From: Balneolaceae bacterium
GTDB taxonomy: Bacteria; Bacteroidota; Rhodothermia; Balneolales; Balneolaceae
Reading direction: 5' to 3'
Length of the DNA: 41,911 nt
Assembly: GCA_007123715.1 (NCBI GenBank)
Contig: SKKO01000126.1
Coordinates: 1-41,911, forward strand
The translations under genes and the position numbers were made by a program. The notes beneath the pieces are model-generated. The model was given only the letters and a program-made list of their open reading frames with translations, did not search any database and had not been told where the DNA came from. Each line of letters begins with the position of its first letter. Position 1 is the stretch's first letter. This document shows, piece after piece, positions 7,687 through 16,725 of this stretch.

Positions 7687-8597
7687 ACAACATGGAACCC
7701 GCAAACAAATTTATCATACAGCAGGAAAATATGTACAGCGGCGCGCTGAGCTGCCGGGGCTGCGGGTGGACGCTCCTCGCGCGGTATGTATCTCACATTA
7801 TGGGTGAAAATACCGTTTATGTAGTGCCTGCTTGCTGTTTTTCCATAATTGCAGGGCCCAATCCCATGAACCTGATGAAGGGTACTGTAGTACACACCCT
7901 GTTTGCTGCAGCTGCCGCAACCGCAACCGGGGTAAGGCATGCGCTCGACAGGCAGGGCAAAACGGATACATCGGTGGTGGTATTGGCCGGAGATGGCGGC
8001 ACGTTTGATATCGGCCTGCAGGCATTATCGGGCGCGGCCGCCAGGCAGGAGAACATTATCTATATCTGCAACAACAACGCCGCGTATATGAACACTGGTG
8101 TTCAAAGCAGTACGGGTACCCCTTCCGGTGCCAAAACCACGACGGACCCATCCGGCAAAAAACTACCCGCAAAGAACCTGATGGGAATTATTGAGGCGCA
8201 TAACCTGCCTTATTATGCCACGGCTTCGCCTGCTTTTCTGAATGACCTTGTTTCGAAACTGGAAAAAGCCAGGGATTCCCGTGGCTTCCGGTTTTTGATG
8301 ATTGACGGGCCTTGTCCGCCGGGGCATAAACACGACCCGGAGATCTCCATCGAACTGGCACGGCTGGCTGTAGAGACCCGGTACTTTCCACTTTTAGAAT
8401 CTGAAAACGGCGAACTAAAAATCAGCTTTGTACCAAAAGAAAAGAGGCCGGTAACCGATTACCTGAAACCCCAGGGTAGATTTGCGCATCTGTTTAACGG
8501 TACTTATTCAAACGGCATTGAAGAGATCCAGAAACAAGTTGATGATAGCTGGCAGCGATTGCTAAATATTCAGAATATAGCATCTCCCCTCCCTTAA
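7683..8597 (+). CDS. porB: 2-oxoacid:ferredoxin oxidoreductase beta subunit (pyruvate synthase PorB-like)
   Basis: This 304-residue subunit binds thiamine diphosphate. The binding motif runs from GDGGTFDIGLQALSGAAARQ (about residues 101-120) to NNNAAYMNTGVQ (about 130-141). The N-terminal cysteines in CRGCGW (about 24-29), CC (near 57-58) and a later cysteine in GPCPPGH match those that hold the beta-subunit [4Fe-4S] cluster. It starts at ATG 7683, overlapping the alpha stop; ATG 7692 is a possible internal alternative. The complex would interconvert pyruvate with acetyl-CoA plus CO2 using low-potential electrons. No terminator with a T-run follows. A dispersed repeat begins within the last codons. 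Confidence 0.9.
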   Translation: MNNMEPANKFIIQQENMYSGALSCRGCGWTLLARYVSHIMGENTVYVVPACCFSIIAGPNPMNLMKGTVVHTLFAAAAATATGVRHALDRQGKTDTSVVVLAGDGGTFDIGLQALSGAAARQENIIYICNNNAAYMNTGVQSSTGTPSGAKTTTDPSGKKLPAKNLMGIIEAHNLPYYATASPAFLNDLVSKLEKARDSRGFRFLMIDGPCPPGHKHDPEISIELARLAVETRYFPLLESENGELKISFVPKEKRPVTDYLKPQGRFAHLFNGTYSNGIEEIQKQVDDSWQRLLNIQNIASPLP

Positions 8598-8736
8598 TCC
8601 GGCCAGGAAATTAACGATCACGGCTTTTAAAGAAATCGTATTAGGGCCACTAATACCCTATGATTTCACAAGTCTATTAAGTTGTTATTATCATTCTTTG
8701 TGATCCTTCGTGTCTTCGAGCCTTCGTGGCTAAAAA
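8588..8736 (+). repeat. dispersed repeat copy 1 (upstream of ppc)
   Basis: These roughly 150 bp recur in the same orientation at 11882-12026. Shared blocks include CAGGAAATTAACGA, GGGCCACTAATACCCTA, GATTTCACAA and a nearly perfect 3' block at about 8694-8736. That block contains three related octamers: ccttcgtg, tcttcgag, ccttcgtg. The two copies bracket ppc. Confidence 0.85.
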
Positions 8737-9004
8737 CAATATAGTTGATTACACATTCCTTCACTGACCTCATAAGCTATAAATAAAAGTGGATTCCGGA
8801 TTGTCATCTCTTCATTTATAGCGAATATTCATCAAAGTTTATTATTTTTGGATGATCTTTGCTTTTATTGAGAAAGTACTTGAAAAGATTACAATTCACG
8901 CATTTGAATAGGAGTGTTTTCAACCGCTGGATAGTTAAAAAAACAAATTTTTTCAAAGAGGCTCCTGCACTCAGACCCATACAGTAATAATTTCAACTAA
9001 AGCT
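8598..9004. other. intergenic region upstream of ppc
   Basis: These 407 bases contain no convincing gene. The first 140 are copy 1 of the ppc-flanking repeat. The remaining 270 are AT-rich and should carry the ppc promoter, but I see no strong -10/-35 pair and no clear ribosome binding site before the ppc ATG. Confidence 0.5.
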
Positions 9005-11782
9005 ATGTATTTCAGTGTAACTGACGACAGTATTGAGCTTGAAAAAATCAGGAATGATCTTCAATTTTTACACGAATGTTTTATGAAGATGCTCCGGGAT
9101 TGCGGCGAAGATAACATTGCATCTCTGCTAGAGGATAACAGTTACACCGGGGTTGAATCCCATAAAATCAGTAAGGCATTTTCGCTTTATTTCCAGTTAA
9201 TCACCATCGCGGAAGAGAACGCCGCTGTTCAGCTTCGCCGAAAACTGGAAACAACTCACGGGCTACACCGCATATCAGGATTGTGGGGTCGCACGCTGAA
9301 AGACCTGAAAGAGAGTGGCGTTTCCCCCGAAGAGATCGCTGTAGTACTCCAGGCAAGCATGATTGAACCGGTACTTACCGCCCATCCCACCGAGTCAAAA
9401 CGGTCAACCGTGATCGACCAGCTTCGCTCCATTTATCTTTTGATGGTAAAACGGGAAAATCCGATCTGGACCGGTACCGAGCGGGAACAGATTGAAAACG
9501 AAATTGTTGCGGCCATGCAGCGGCTTTGGCATACCGGCCAGGTATTTCTTCAGAAACCACAAATTGAAGACGAACGGCGAAACATTCTCCATTACCTGCT
9601 GAACGTGTTCCCCCAGGTACTTCCCTTACTGGTTCAGCGGCTCAGGGATGCCTGGGAAAAAACCGGGTTTGATCCGAATTTACTGAGTTCAAGACATTCA
9701 CTTCCTGTGGTTAGTTTTGGCAACTGGGTAGGCGGCGACCGTGACGGGCATCCATTTGTCACAGATGAGGTAACGAACGGGACACTCATGGAATTCAGGC
9801 AACACGCCCTGCACCTGCTGCGGGATGCACTCTCCGGCCTTGCACAGAAGCTCAGTATTTCGGTGCATGAAGCTGCTGTTCCCGAAACCCTGGAGAAGCG
9901 GATAGAGGAAATCAGCCGGCAAATCGGCAAGGGAGCAGAACCTGCACTGGAACGCAATCCGGAAGAACCCTGGAGACAATTTTTGAACCTGATTCAACTT
10001 CTGCTTCCCCTGCACCAAAACGGCGATGTGGTTACAGAACCGGGCTCCGGCTGTTATTATGGTGATGAAACGGAACTGTTAAAAGATCTCGACCTGCTTA
10101 CCGAATCGCTGAGAGAGATCAAAGCTTCACGCATTGCCGATTCCGATGTTGAACCCGTTGCGATTCTGGCAAAAACGTTTGGCTTTCATCTTGCCAGGCT
10201 TGATGTTCGCCAGAACAGCCGCTTCCATGATGCGGCCTTGTCACAAATTCTGAAAGCATCCGGTGTACCCGACGGAGAAAACTTTGCCGAATGGCAGGAA
10301 GAACGCCGGGTTGAATTTCTGAGCCGTGAACTCGAAACACCCAGGCCCTTTGTCCGCGACAATTACGGCCTTGGCAGCGAAGCGGTGGCCGTTTATTCCA
10401 GTTACCGGGTACTTTACAAATATATCAGCCGGTTTGGAAGCCGCGGTATTGGTTCACTGATTGTCAGTATGACACGAAAACCGAGCGATCTGCTTTCGGT
10501 TTATGCGCTGTGCCGTGAGGCCGGCCTGATGAAAATGACGGATAATGGCTTGGTTTGCATGCTGCCCGTGGTACCGCTGCTCGAAACCATTGATGACCTT
10601 GAAAGAGGCCCCGCCATACTGGATGCTTTTTTATCGCATCCCATTACACGCCGTTCACTTGAACACCGTGCCATATCAGAATCAGAGGAACCTGCCCAGC
10701 AGGTGATGATCGGCTACAGTGACAGTAACAAAGACGGTGGTATTCTTGCCAGCCTCTGGAGCCTCCATCTTGCTCAGCGTTCGCTGGCTGAAGCCGGTGA
10801 AAAACAGGGTGTTCAAATCCACTTTTTCCACGGGCGCGGCGGAACCATCAGCCGGGGAGCCGGTCCCACCCACCGTTTTATTGCAGGCCTGCCGCCCGCA
10901 ACCATCAAAGGCCGGATGAGAATTACTGAACAGGGTGAAATGATCTCACAGAAATATGCCAACCGGCTCACTGCCCTCTACAACCTTGAGCTGCTCCAAG
11001 CCGGAACGGTAGGGTTAACTCTCGGTGTATTCGACAAAACCAATACTCGCCGGAATAATAATCAGTCCGATACCGGAAAACTTGAAGAGATCGTAAACCG
11101 CCTTTACGGATTCAGCCTCGGGAGTTATCAGAGCCTGGTTCACTCTGCTGAATTTGTCCGGTTTTTTTCACAGGCCACTCCAATCGATGTGATCGAAATG
11201 AGCAGTATCGGTTCACGGCCGGCCAGGAGAACCGGCAGGCGCACATTTGAAGATCTGCGTGCCATTCCCTGGGTGTTCAGCTGGAGTCAAGCTCGTTTTT
11301 TTCTTACGGGATGGTTTGGAATTGGCTCGGCACTGGAGCGCCTTCAAAAAGAAGATGAAGCTTCCTTTGATCTGCTGAGCCATCATGCCATACAATTTAC
11401 TCCTTTCAGGTATATCATAACAAGTGCTTCTTCGGCCATTGCACTCACGGATACGGAAATCATGAAAGCCTATACATCGTTAGTGGATGACGACGGGCTA
11501 GCCAGCCATTATCTTTCCCTGATTACAAAAGAATTTCATCTGACAAAAAATATGCTTGAACGCCTTTATGGACACCGGCTCAGTGAGCGTCGCCCGCGGC
11601 TCAACCAAATGATTGCATTTCGCTCCGAACGGCTGAAGCCTCTGCACGAACTTCAGATTCGGCAGCTGCAGGAATGGCGTTTGCTTCGTGAGAATGGACA
11701 GGATGAGGAGGCCTCTGAAATGCTCCCCGAGATGCTGCTTGTGCTTAATGCAATCGCCGGCGGCCTGGGAACCACAGGTTAA
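9005..11782 (+). CDS. ppc: phosphoenolpyruvate carboxylase
   Basis: This 925-residue protein has the usual length for bacterial PEP carboxylase, which adds bicarbonate to phosphoenolpyruvate to give oxaloacetate. Catalytic motifs are present in order: TAHPTESKRS near residue 125 (catalytic histidine), GNWVGGDRDGHPF near 238, GYSDSNKDGGILASLW near 570 and the glycine loop FHGRGGTISRGAGPTHRF near 608. The C-terminus ends GLGTTG, where well-studied enzymes end in QNTG, so the conserved Asn is Thr here. It lies alone on the + strand between two direct copies of a 150-bp repeat, directly after the pyruvate synthase operon. The combination allows CO2 to enter at both pyruvate and oxaloacetate. Allosteric control cannot be judged from sequence. 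Confidence 0.95.
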   Translation: MYFSVTDDSIELEKIRNDLQFLHECFMKMLRDCGEDNIASLLEDNSYTGVESHKISKAFSLYFQLITIAEENAAVQLRRKLETTHGLHRISGLWGRTLKDLKESGVSPEEIAVVLQASMIEPVLTAHPTESKRSTVIDQLRSIYLLMVKRENPIWTGTEREQIENEIVAAMQRLWHTGQVFLQKPQIEDERRNILHYLLNVFPQVLPLLVQRLRDAWEKTGFDPNLLSSRHSLPVVSFGNWVGGDRDGHPFVTDEVTNGTLMEFRQHALHLLRDALSGLAQKLSISVHEAAVPETLEKRIEEISRQIGKGAEPALERNPEEPWRQFLNLIQLLLPLHQNGDVVTEPGSGCYYGDETELLKDLDLLTESLREIKASRIADSDVEPVAILAKTFGFHLARLDVRQNSRFHDAALSQILKASGVPDGENFAEWQEERRVEFLSRELETPRPFVRDNYGLGSEAVAVYSSYRVLYKYISRFGSRGIGSLIVSMTRKPSDLLSVYALCREAGLMKMTDNGLVCMLPVVPLLETIDDLERGPAILDAFLSHPITRRSLEHRAISESEEPAQQVMIGYSDSNKDGGILASLWSLHLAQRSLAEAGEKQGVQIHFFHGRGGTISRGAGPTHRFIAGLPPATIKGRMRITEQGEMISQKYANRLTALYNLELLQAGTVGLTLGVFDKTNTRRNNNQSDTGKLEEIVNRLYGFSLGSYQSLVHSAEFVRFFSQATPIDVIEMSSIGSRPARRTGRRTFEDLRAIPWVFSWSQARFFLTGWFGIGSALERLQKEDEASFDLLSHHAIQFTPFRYIITSASSAIALTDTEIMKAYTSLVDDDGLASHYLSLITKEFHLTKNMLERLYGHRLSERRPRLNQMIAFRSERLKPLHELQIRQLQEWRLLRENGQDEEASEMLPEMLLVLNAIAGGLGTTG

Positions 11783-11788
11783 TTTTTA

Positions 11789-11818
11789 GTCGTTCATCAT
11801 AGGAGATGAACAGACGAC
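11789..11818 (+). terminator. hairpin just after ppc (weak terminator candidate)
   Basis: gtcg plus ttcatc pairs with gatgaa plus cgac, with a four-base bulge on the 3' side, starting 7 bases after the ppc stop. There is no T-run after it, so it may only stabilise the mRNA end. Confidence 0.3.
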
Positions 11819-11881
11819 CATGAATCAGGTAAGTAAATGTATACATGACCTGAAATTATTAAAATAATTCACCCAAATTCA

Positions 11882-12026
11882 CCTCCCGTAATCCGGTCAG
11901 GAAATTAACGAATAGGGCTTTTAAAAGATCTTTTTGGGGCCACTAATACCCTAAGATTTCACAAAGCTTATCAAGTCCATTATTCTTTGTGATCCTTCGT
12001 GTCTTCGAGCCTTCGTGGCTAAAAAA
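11882..12026 (+). repeat. dispersed repeat copy 2 (downstream of ppc)
   Basis: This is the second copy of the element at 8588-8736, in the same orientation, with an identical 3' block (tgatccttcgtgtcttcgag followed by ccttcgtggctaaaaa) and scattered changes in the 5' half. It lies between the converging ends of ppc and ilvD. Its 3' edge merges with the T-run of the ilvD terminator. Confidence 0.85.
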
Positions 12027-12045
12027 AATCCGGGGTAGCCGGATT
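12021..12045 (-). terminator. intrinsic terminator of ilvD
   Basis: Read on the - strand, a 7-bp stem aatccgg/ccggatt with loop ctacc is followed by eight or more T residues, directly after the ilvD stop. This is a textbook rho-independent terminator. Confidence 0.85.
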
Positions 12046-12051
12046 ACAGCT

Positions 12052-13728
12052 CTATCCATCTGTCACGCATCCTTCGCTTGCCGTGGATACGTATTTTGCG
12101 TATTTGTACAGAATTCCGCTCTTGTATTTTAATTCGGGAGCTTCCCAGTTTTGTCGGCGTTCTGCCAGCTCGTCATCCGAAAGGGCCACCTGCAGAATCC
12201 TCTCGTCAGCATCAATGGTAATCCTGTCCCCGTCTTGTAGCAGGGCGATGGCGCCACCAAGCTGTGCTTCGGGTGTGATATGGCCTATTACGAAACCGTG
12301 AGTTCCTCCCGAAAAGCGTCCGTCGGTAATCAGTGCCACCTCATTGCCCAGCCCGGCTCCCATGATGGCAGCGGTGATGGAGAGCATCTCCCTCATGCCG
12401 GGACCACCTTTGGGCCCTTCGTAACGAATCACAACAACGTCGCCTTTTTTTACTTTCCCCGCCTGGATACCTGTGAGGCAATCCTCCTCCGAATCAAACA
12501 CTTTGGCCGTACCCGTGAACCGTGTACCCTCTTTGCCCGTGATTTTCGCCACGCTCCCATCCGGTGAAAGATTGCCGTACATAATCTGCAGATGCCCTGT
12601 TTTTTTAACGGGGTCTGATACCTGACGAATAACGTTCTGTTCTTCCAGAAGTCCGGGTAAGTTGGCTACATTCTCTTCCAGGGTATAGCCCGTCACGGTG
12701 ATACAGTCTCCATGCAGGTATCCGTGTTCCAGCAACAGTTTTTGCACGGCAGGAACCCCGCCAACATTGTATAAATCTTCCATTACATACTTGCCGCTCG
12801 GCTTCAGGTTGGCAAGGAATGGTGTGCGGTCGCTCACTGACTGAAAATCATCAATTGTAAAATCAACTTCTGCCGCTTTTGCAATGGCAAGCATATGCAT
12901 GACGGCGTTGGTAGAACCGCCCAATGCAATAATCATGGCTACTGCGTTTTCAATCGATTTCCTGGTAATGATATCGCGCGGTTTGATGTCTTTTTCCAGG
13001 ATGTGATAAATCGCTTTGCCGGCCTTTTCGCACTCTGTAATTTTCTCTTTATGGGTAGCCGGAATGGATGAACTGTAGGGAAGGCTCATTCCCATCGTCT
13101 CAATGGCGGAGGCCATTGTATTGGCGGTGTACATTCCGCCACAGGCTCCGGCACCCGGGCAGGCGTGTTTCAAAACTCTGTTCATCTCCTCTTCATCCAT
13201 CTCTTTTGCAAGAAATTTACCATATGACTCAAAAGCAGAGACAATATCAAGCTTTTGGCCGTTCAGGTTGCCCGGACGTATGGTGCCACCATATACCATG
13301 ATCGAAGGACGGTTTACGCGGGCCATGGCCATCACCGAACCCGGCATATTTTTATCGCACCCAACCACTGAAATATTGGCATCATACCACTGCGCCTGCA
13401 TCACCACTTCAATAGAATCTGCAATGATATCGCGCGAAGGAAGCGAAAACTTCATGCCCTGTGTTCCCATTGAAATACCGTCACTTACACCAATGGAGTG
13501 AAATACAAACCCAACCATGTTATTTGCCCATACCGACTTCTTGATCACAGCAGCCAGATCGTTCAAATGCATATTGCACGGATTGCCGTCCCATCCGGTG
13601 CTTGCAATTCCAACCTGAGCCTTTTTCATGTCTTCCTCGCTCAAACCTGTGGCATAAAGCATTGCTTTTGAACCTACCTGTGCCTGTTCCTGGGTTAATC
13701 TGGAGCTATATTTGTTCAATTTCGTCAT
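12052..13728 (-). CDS. ilvD: dihydroxy-acid dehydratase
   Basis: This 558-residue protein is the IlvD/Edd-family dehydratase that converts 2,3-dihydroxy-isovalerate and 2,3-dihydroxy-3-methylvalerate to the 2-oxo acids of valine and isoleucine. Iron-sulfur ligands are visible in GCDKNMPG and in [19 protein letters not shown]. The C-terminal half carries [12 protein letters not shown] and the GRFSGGTHG signature. The length matches the family. It is divergent from ilvB and the rest of the pathway, with a 520-bp region between the two starts. It has its own terminator at 12021-12045. A palindromic AAGCGCTT site lies 63-77 bases before its start codon and may regulate it. Confidence 0.97.
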   Translation of the reverse strand: MTKLNKYSSRLTQEQAQVGSKAMLYATGLSEEDMKKAQVGIASTGWDGNPCNMHLNDLAAVIKKSVWANNMVGFVFHSIGVSDGISMGTQGMKFSLPSRDIIADSIEVVMQAQWYDANISVVGCDKNMPGSVMAMARVNRPSIMVYGGTIRPGNLNGQKLDIVSAFESYGKFLAKEMDEEEMNRVLKHACPGAGACGGMYTANTMASAIETMGMSLPYSSSIPATHKEKITECEKAGKAIYHILEKDIKPRDIITRKSIENAVAMIIALGGSTNAVMHMLAIAKAAEVDFTIDDFQSVSDRTPFLANLKPSGKYVMEDLYNVGGVPAVQKLLLEHGYLHGDCITVTGYTLEENVANLPGLLEEQNVIRQVSDPVKKTGHLQIMYGNLSPDGSVAKITGKEGTRFTGTAKVFDSEEDCLTGIQAGKVKKGDVVVIRYEGPKGGPGMREMLSITAAIMGAGLGNEVALITDGRFSGGTHGFVIGHITPEAQLGGAIALLQDGDRITIDADERILQVALSDDELAERRQNWEAPELKYKSGILYKYAKYVSTASEGCVTDG

Positions 13729-13790
13729 GTTTTGATGATATAATGTTAGTTATTGATATACAGTGTTTTAGGTACTCATATTTACATACA

Positions 13791-13805
13791 TGGAAGCGCT
13801 TTTAA
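13791..13805. promoter_or_regulatory. LacI-type operator candidate upstream of ilvD
   Basis: TGGAAGCGCTTTTAA, with a palindromic AAGCGCTT core, differs at one position from the site at 30285-30299 upstream of gapA. CG-centred palindromes of this kind are typical LacI/CcpA-family operators. No regulator gene is in the window. Confidence 0.45.
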
Positions 13806-13857
13806 TAAAACTATTCCACAATTCAAAATTTATTTTATCAATGATATAAAAAAAATC

Positions 13858-13884
13858 TTGACTCATATACACTCTTTGTATAAG
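13858..13884 (+). promoter_or_regulatory. candidate promoter for the ilvB leader/operon
   Basis: TTGACT (13858-13863) and TATAAG (13879-13884) resemble -35 and -10 boxes. The spacer is only 15 bases and the phylum often uses different consensus boxes, so this is a weak call. It would drive the small ORF at 13920 and ilvB. Confidence 0.3.
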
Positions 13885-13919
13885 TTTTTAGATCTGATGT
13901 TCACGTAACAGATTACACT

Positions 13920-14162
13920 TTGTCTACCGCAATAACTTACATAAATTCTTATCAAGGTCACATCATTTATGATGTTTGCAAATCGGTTACCGGTTTGGCA
14001 ATAGCAATTTTTGTTTCTGTTACCAGCTTCATTTTACTTTCCTATTTGGCAGTTTCTTTACTCTCTATCACAGTCATTGACAGTATCAGTATCATTTTCG
14101 GGCTGATTATACTTTCTATTTTAATTTCTGGCATTCTAATTCTAAACCTACTTATCAGATAA
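13920..14162 (+). CDS. small hydrophobic Ile/Leu/Val-rich ORF in the ilvB leader
   Basis: This is an 80-codon open frame with a TTG start. About half its residues are Ile, Leu or Val, for example SIIFGLIILSILISGILILN near the C-terminus. It predicts two membrane helices, at about residues 24-48 and 55-78. I recognise no family. It lies 36 bases after a possible promoter and ends 86 bases before the ilvB start. It could be a small membrane protein, a translated leader that senses branched-chain aminoacyl-tRNA supply, or a chance frame. The absence of an ATG and of a clear ribosome binding site keeps confidence low. Confidence 0.35.
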   Translation: MSTAITYINSYQGHIIYDVCKSVTGLAIAIFVSVTSFILLSYLAVSLLSITVIDSISIIFGLIILSILISGILILNLLIR

Positions 14163-14248
14163 CCATATCTGCCTGAGGTTAGAAGCCAAATCCTACATTT
14201 TAGATTTACTTTGACCTCTGGCGGGAAACGTACACCCCCTGAGGCAAC

Positions 14249-16039
14249 ATGAAATCAACCAAACCAATAAACCCTGCTGAAAACATTCCACCGAAATCCA
14301 CATTGAAGCCGTTCATCAGGCAACAAACTGATAGCGATACCCAATCATACAGCGGATCGGAAATCTTGATCAAAACCCTTGTAGATCTGGGTGTAGACAC
14401 GATTTTCGGTTACCCGGGCGGAGCAGTACTTCCGATCTATGATACACTTTTTGGAAATCATGACCTGAAGCACATTCTGATTCGTCACGAGCAGGCCGGC
14501 ACCCATGCTGCCGACGGTTATTCACGTGCTACCGGAAAACCGGGTGTCGTTCTCGCCACTTCAGGTCCTGGCGGAACCAACACAGTTACCGGTATTGCCA
14601 CTGCCATGATGGATTCCATCCCCCTCGTGGTGCTCACGGGCCAGGTGCCCACCAGTGTTATCGGAAATGATGCCTTTCAGGAAGCGGATATTGTGGGTAT
14701 TACCCGTCCTATCACCAAACAAAACTACCTGGTACGCGATGTTAATAATCTGGAACACGTATTAAAGGAAGCATTTCATATCGCCACTCACGGACGGCCC
14801 GGACCCGTTTTAGTCGACCTGCCCAAAGATATGCTCAATACCAAAGGCAAATATGCCGGGCTCGATAATGATGTAGATATTCCCAGTTTCAAGCCTACAC
14901 TTTACGGACATCACCCACAGATTGCCAAGGCAGCCGAGATGCTTAGCAATGCCAAAAAACCATTGATCTATGTTGGCGGCGGAGCCATCCTCGGGAGGGC
15001 ATGGGAGGAGGTAACTGCATTTGCCGAACGTTTGAATATCCCTGTAACAACCACTCTGATGGGCCTTGGAGCCTTTCCGGAAAGCAAACCACAGTCTCTT
15101 GGAATGCTCGGGATGCACGGTACCTGGTATGCCAATATGGCTATGACCGAATGTGATGTTCTGATTGCCGTTGGCGCCCGCTTTGATGACCGTGTTACAG
15201 GCCGTTTAGATGGATTTTCTCAAAACTCTCTTAAAATACATATCGATATTGATCCTTCCTGCATCGGCAAAAACGTTGAAGTTGAAGTACCGATCGTGGG
15301 CGATGTGAAACATGTGATTCCTGCCATTGACAAACTGGCCACACCGCCAAAAATTGACAAGTGGTGGGCTACTATCCATAAATGGCAAAAAGAGCATCCG
15401 CTTGTGGTGCCCAAGGCTGATGATAAAATTTATCCTCAGCATATGGTTAAAATGATTTCTGAAATAACCAACGGCAATGCCATTGTGGTAACCGATGTGG
15501 GGCAGCACCAGATGTGGGCCGCGCAGCACTATCACTATAATCATCCCCGCTCCTGGATATCCTCGGGCGGATTGGGAACGATGGGATACGGTTTTCCTGC
15601 AGCTATGGGAGCGGCGCTTGCCTGTCCCGACCGCGATGTTGTCTGCATCACGGGCGATGGAGGTTTCCAGATGTCATCCTATGAACTGGCCACCGCCGTT
15701 GAGTACAAAATCCCCGTGAAAATTGCCCTCATGAATAATAATTGCCTCGGGATGGTTCGCCAGTGGCAGCAACTCTTTTTCGACAAACGCTATAGTTACT
15801 CTGTGTTTGGTTCCAATAATCCCGATTTCGTTAAAATGGCAGAAAGCTATGGATGCTTAGGGCTGCGGGCTACCAATCCCAAAGAATTAAAAGACGTACT
15901 GGAGCAGGCAATGGCTGTAAAAGATGCCCCTGTTCTTATGGACATACGGGTTGTGGAAGAAGAAAACTGTTATCCGATGGTGCCTTCAGGGGCAGCACTA
16001 AATGAAATGGTTGAATCAGACGAAGAGGCTGGTATATAA
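14249..16039 (+). CDS. ilvB: acetolactate synthase large (catalytic) subunit
   Basis: This 596-residue thiamine-diphosphate enzyme condenses two pyruvates to acetolactate, or pyruvate with 2-oxobutyrate to acetohydroxybutyrate. Motifs seen are IFGYPGGAVLPIYD near residue 52, HEQAGTHAADGYSRATGKPGV with the catalytic glutamate, and the cofactor motif GDGGFQMSSYELATAVEYKI to NNNCLGMVRQWQQLFF. About 30 extra residues precede the core at the N-terminus. The start ATG 14249 has GAGG four bases upstream. One base separates its stop from the ilvN start, so the two subunits are co-translated. Confidence 0.96.
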   Translation: MKSTKPINPAENIPPKSTLKPFIRQQTDSDTQSYSGSEILIKTLVDLGVDTIFGYPGGAVLPIYDTLFGNHDLKHILIRHEQAGTHAADGYSRATGKPGVVLATSGPGGTNTVTGIATAMMDSIPLVVLTGQVPTSVIGNDAFQEADIVGITRPITKQNYLVRDVNNLEHVLKEAFHIATHGRPGPVLVDLPKDMLNTKGKYAGLDNDVDIPSFKPTLYGHHPQIAKAAEMLSNAKKPLIYVGGGAILGRAWEEVTAFAERLNIPVTTTLMGLGAFPESKPQSLGMLGMHGTWYANMAMTECDVLIAVGARFDDRVTGRLDGFSQNSLKIHIDIDPSCIGKNVEVEVPIVGDVKHVIPAIDKLATPPKIDKWWATIHKWQKEHPLVVPKADDKIYPQHMVKMISEITNGNAIVVTDVGQHQMWAAQHYHYNHPRSWISSGGLGTMGYGFPAAMGAALACPDRDVVCITGDGGFQMSSYELATAVEYKIPVKIALMNNNCLGMVRQWQQLFFDKRYSYSVFGSNNPDFVKMAESYGCLGLRATNPKELKDVLEQAMAVKDAPVLMDIRVVEEENCYPMVPSGAALNEMVESDEEAGI

Positions 16040-16040
16040 T

Positions 16041-16565
16041 ATGTCGGACTCAATAGCGATCAAACAGCCAAAGCACACACTTTCTGTGCTTGTTAAACAT
16101 AATCTCAATACACTTTCCCGGATAATCGGTATTTTCAGCGCAAAAGGATTCGAACTGGATAGTGTCACCTTTGCTGCAGAAGCAGAACCGGGAATGGCCA
16201 GAATTACCATCACTACCCGGGGCGATGAAAAAACGGTTGAACAAATCAATAAACTCCTTCACAATGTGGTGGATGTTTTAAAAGTGATTAACCTCACGCA
16301 TAAAAAATCGATTGAACGAGAACTGGCGATTATTAAAGTATCAACTGTAAAAGCCGGCCGGCCTGAAATCATGCTCATTGCACAGGCATTCAAAGCCAAG
16401 GTTATTGATATAACAATCGATAAACTGGCACTGGAAGTCACAGGAAATTCCGATAAAGTAGATGCAATGATCGAAGTACTGAAACCATACGGAATTGTAG
16501 CCATGTCACGTACAGGAAGCGTTGCACTGAAACGAGAATTCCAGGGCGCGGTAAACATTAACTGA
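16041..16565 (+). CDS. ilvN: acetolactate synthase small (regulatory) subunit
   Basis: This 174-residue protein has an N-terminal ACT domain, HTLSVLVKHNLNTLSRIIGI then FSAKGFELDSVTFA (about residues 12-45), followed by the typical KVSTVKAGRPEIMLIAQAFK and a C-terminal ALS_ss domain ending in LKPYGIVAMSRTGSVALKR. The family activates the large subunit and makes it sensitive to valine. I chose ATG 16041, one base after the ilvB stop. The frame is open back to 16002, but that segment overlaps ilvB. Confidence 0.95.
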   Translation: MSDSIAIKQPKHTLSVLVKHNLNTLSRIIGIFSAKGFELDSVTFAAEAEPGMARITITTRGDEKTVEQINKLLHNVVDVLKVINLTHKKSIERELAIIKVSTVKAGRPEIMLIAQAFKAKVIDITIDKLALEVTGNSDKVDAMIEVLKPYGIVAMSRTGSVALKREFQGAVNIN

Positions 16566-16595
16566 TGAACTGAAATATTTAATATTCGGCAAATA

Positions 16596-16678
16596 CCTCC
16601 TTGCAGAGGCTGTGAGAAAATCAATTTTCAAATGTAAATAATACTTTAATTAGTGACCGCCTCTGAAGGGGGCTTTTT
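16596..16678 (+). promoter_or_regulatory. attenuator-like structure between ilvN and ilvC
   Basis: gcctc (16659-16663) can pair with ggggc (16669-16673) and is followed by TTTTT (16674-16678), forming a short intrinsic terminator. The same 5' arm, gcctctg (16659-16665), is perfectly complementary to cagaggc (16604-16610), which in turn can form a hairpin with cctc (16596-16599). The alternatives are mutually exclusive, as in an attenuator. No leader peptide is evident. Confidence 0.4.
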
Positions 16679-16725
16679 AAACTTCAACAATTTATTACAA
16701 CTCAATTAAAACAAATAAGTAAAGA

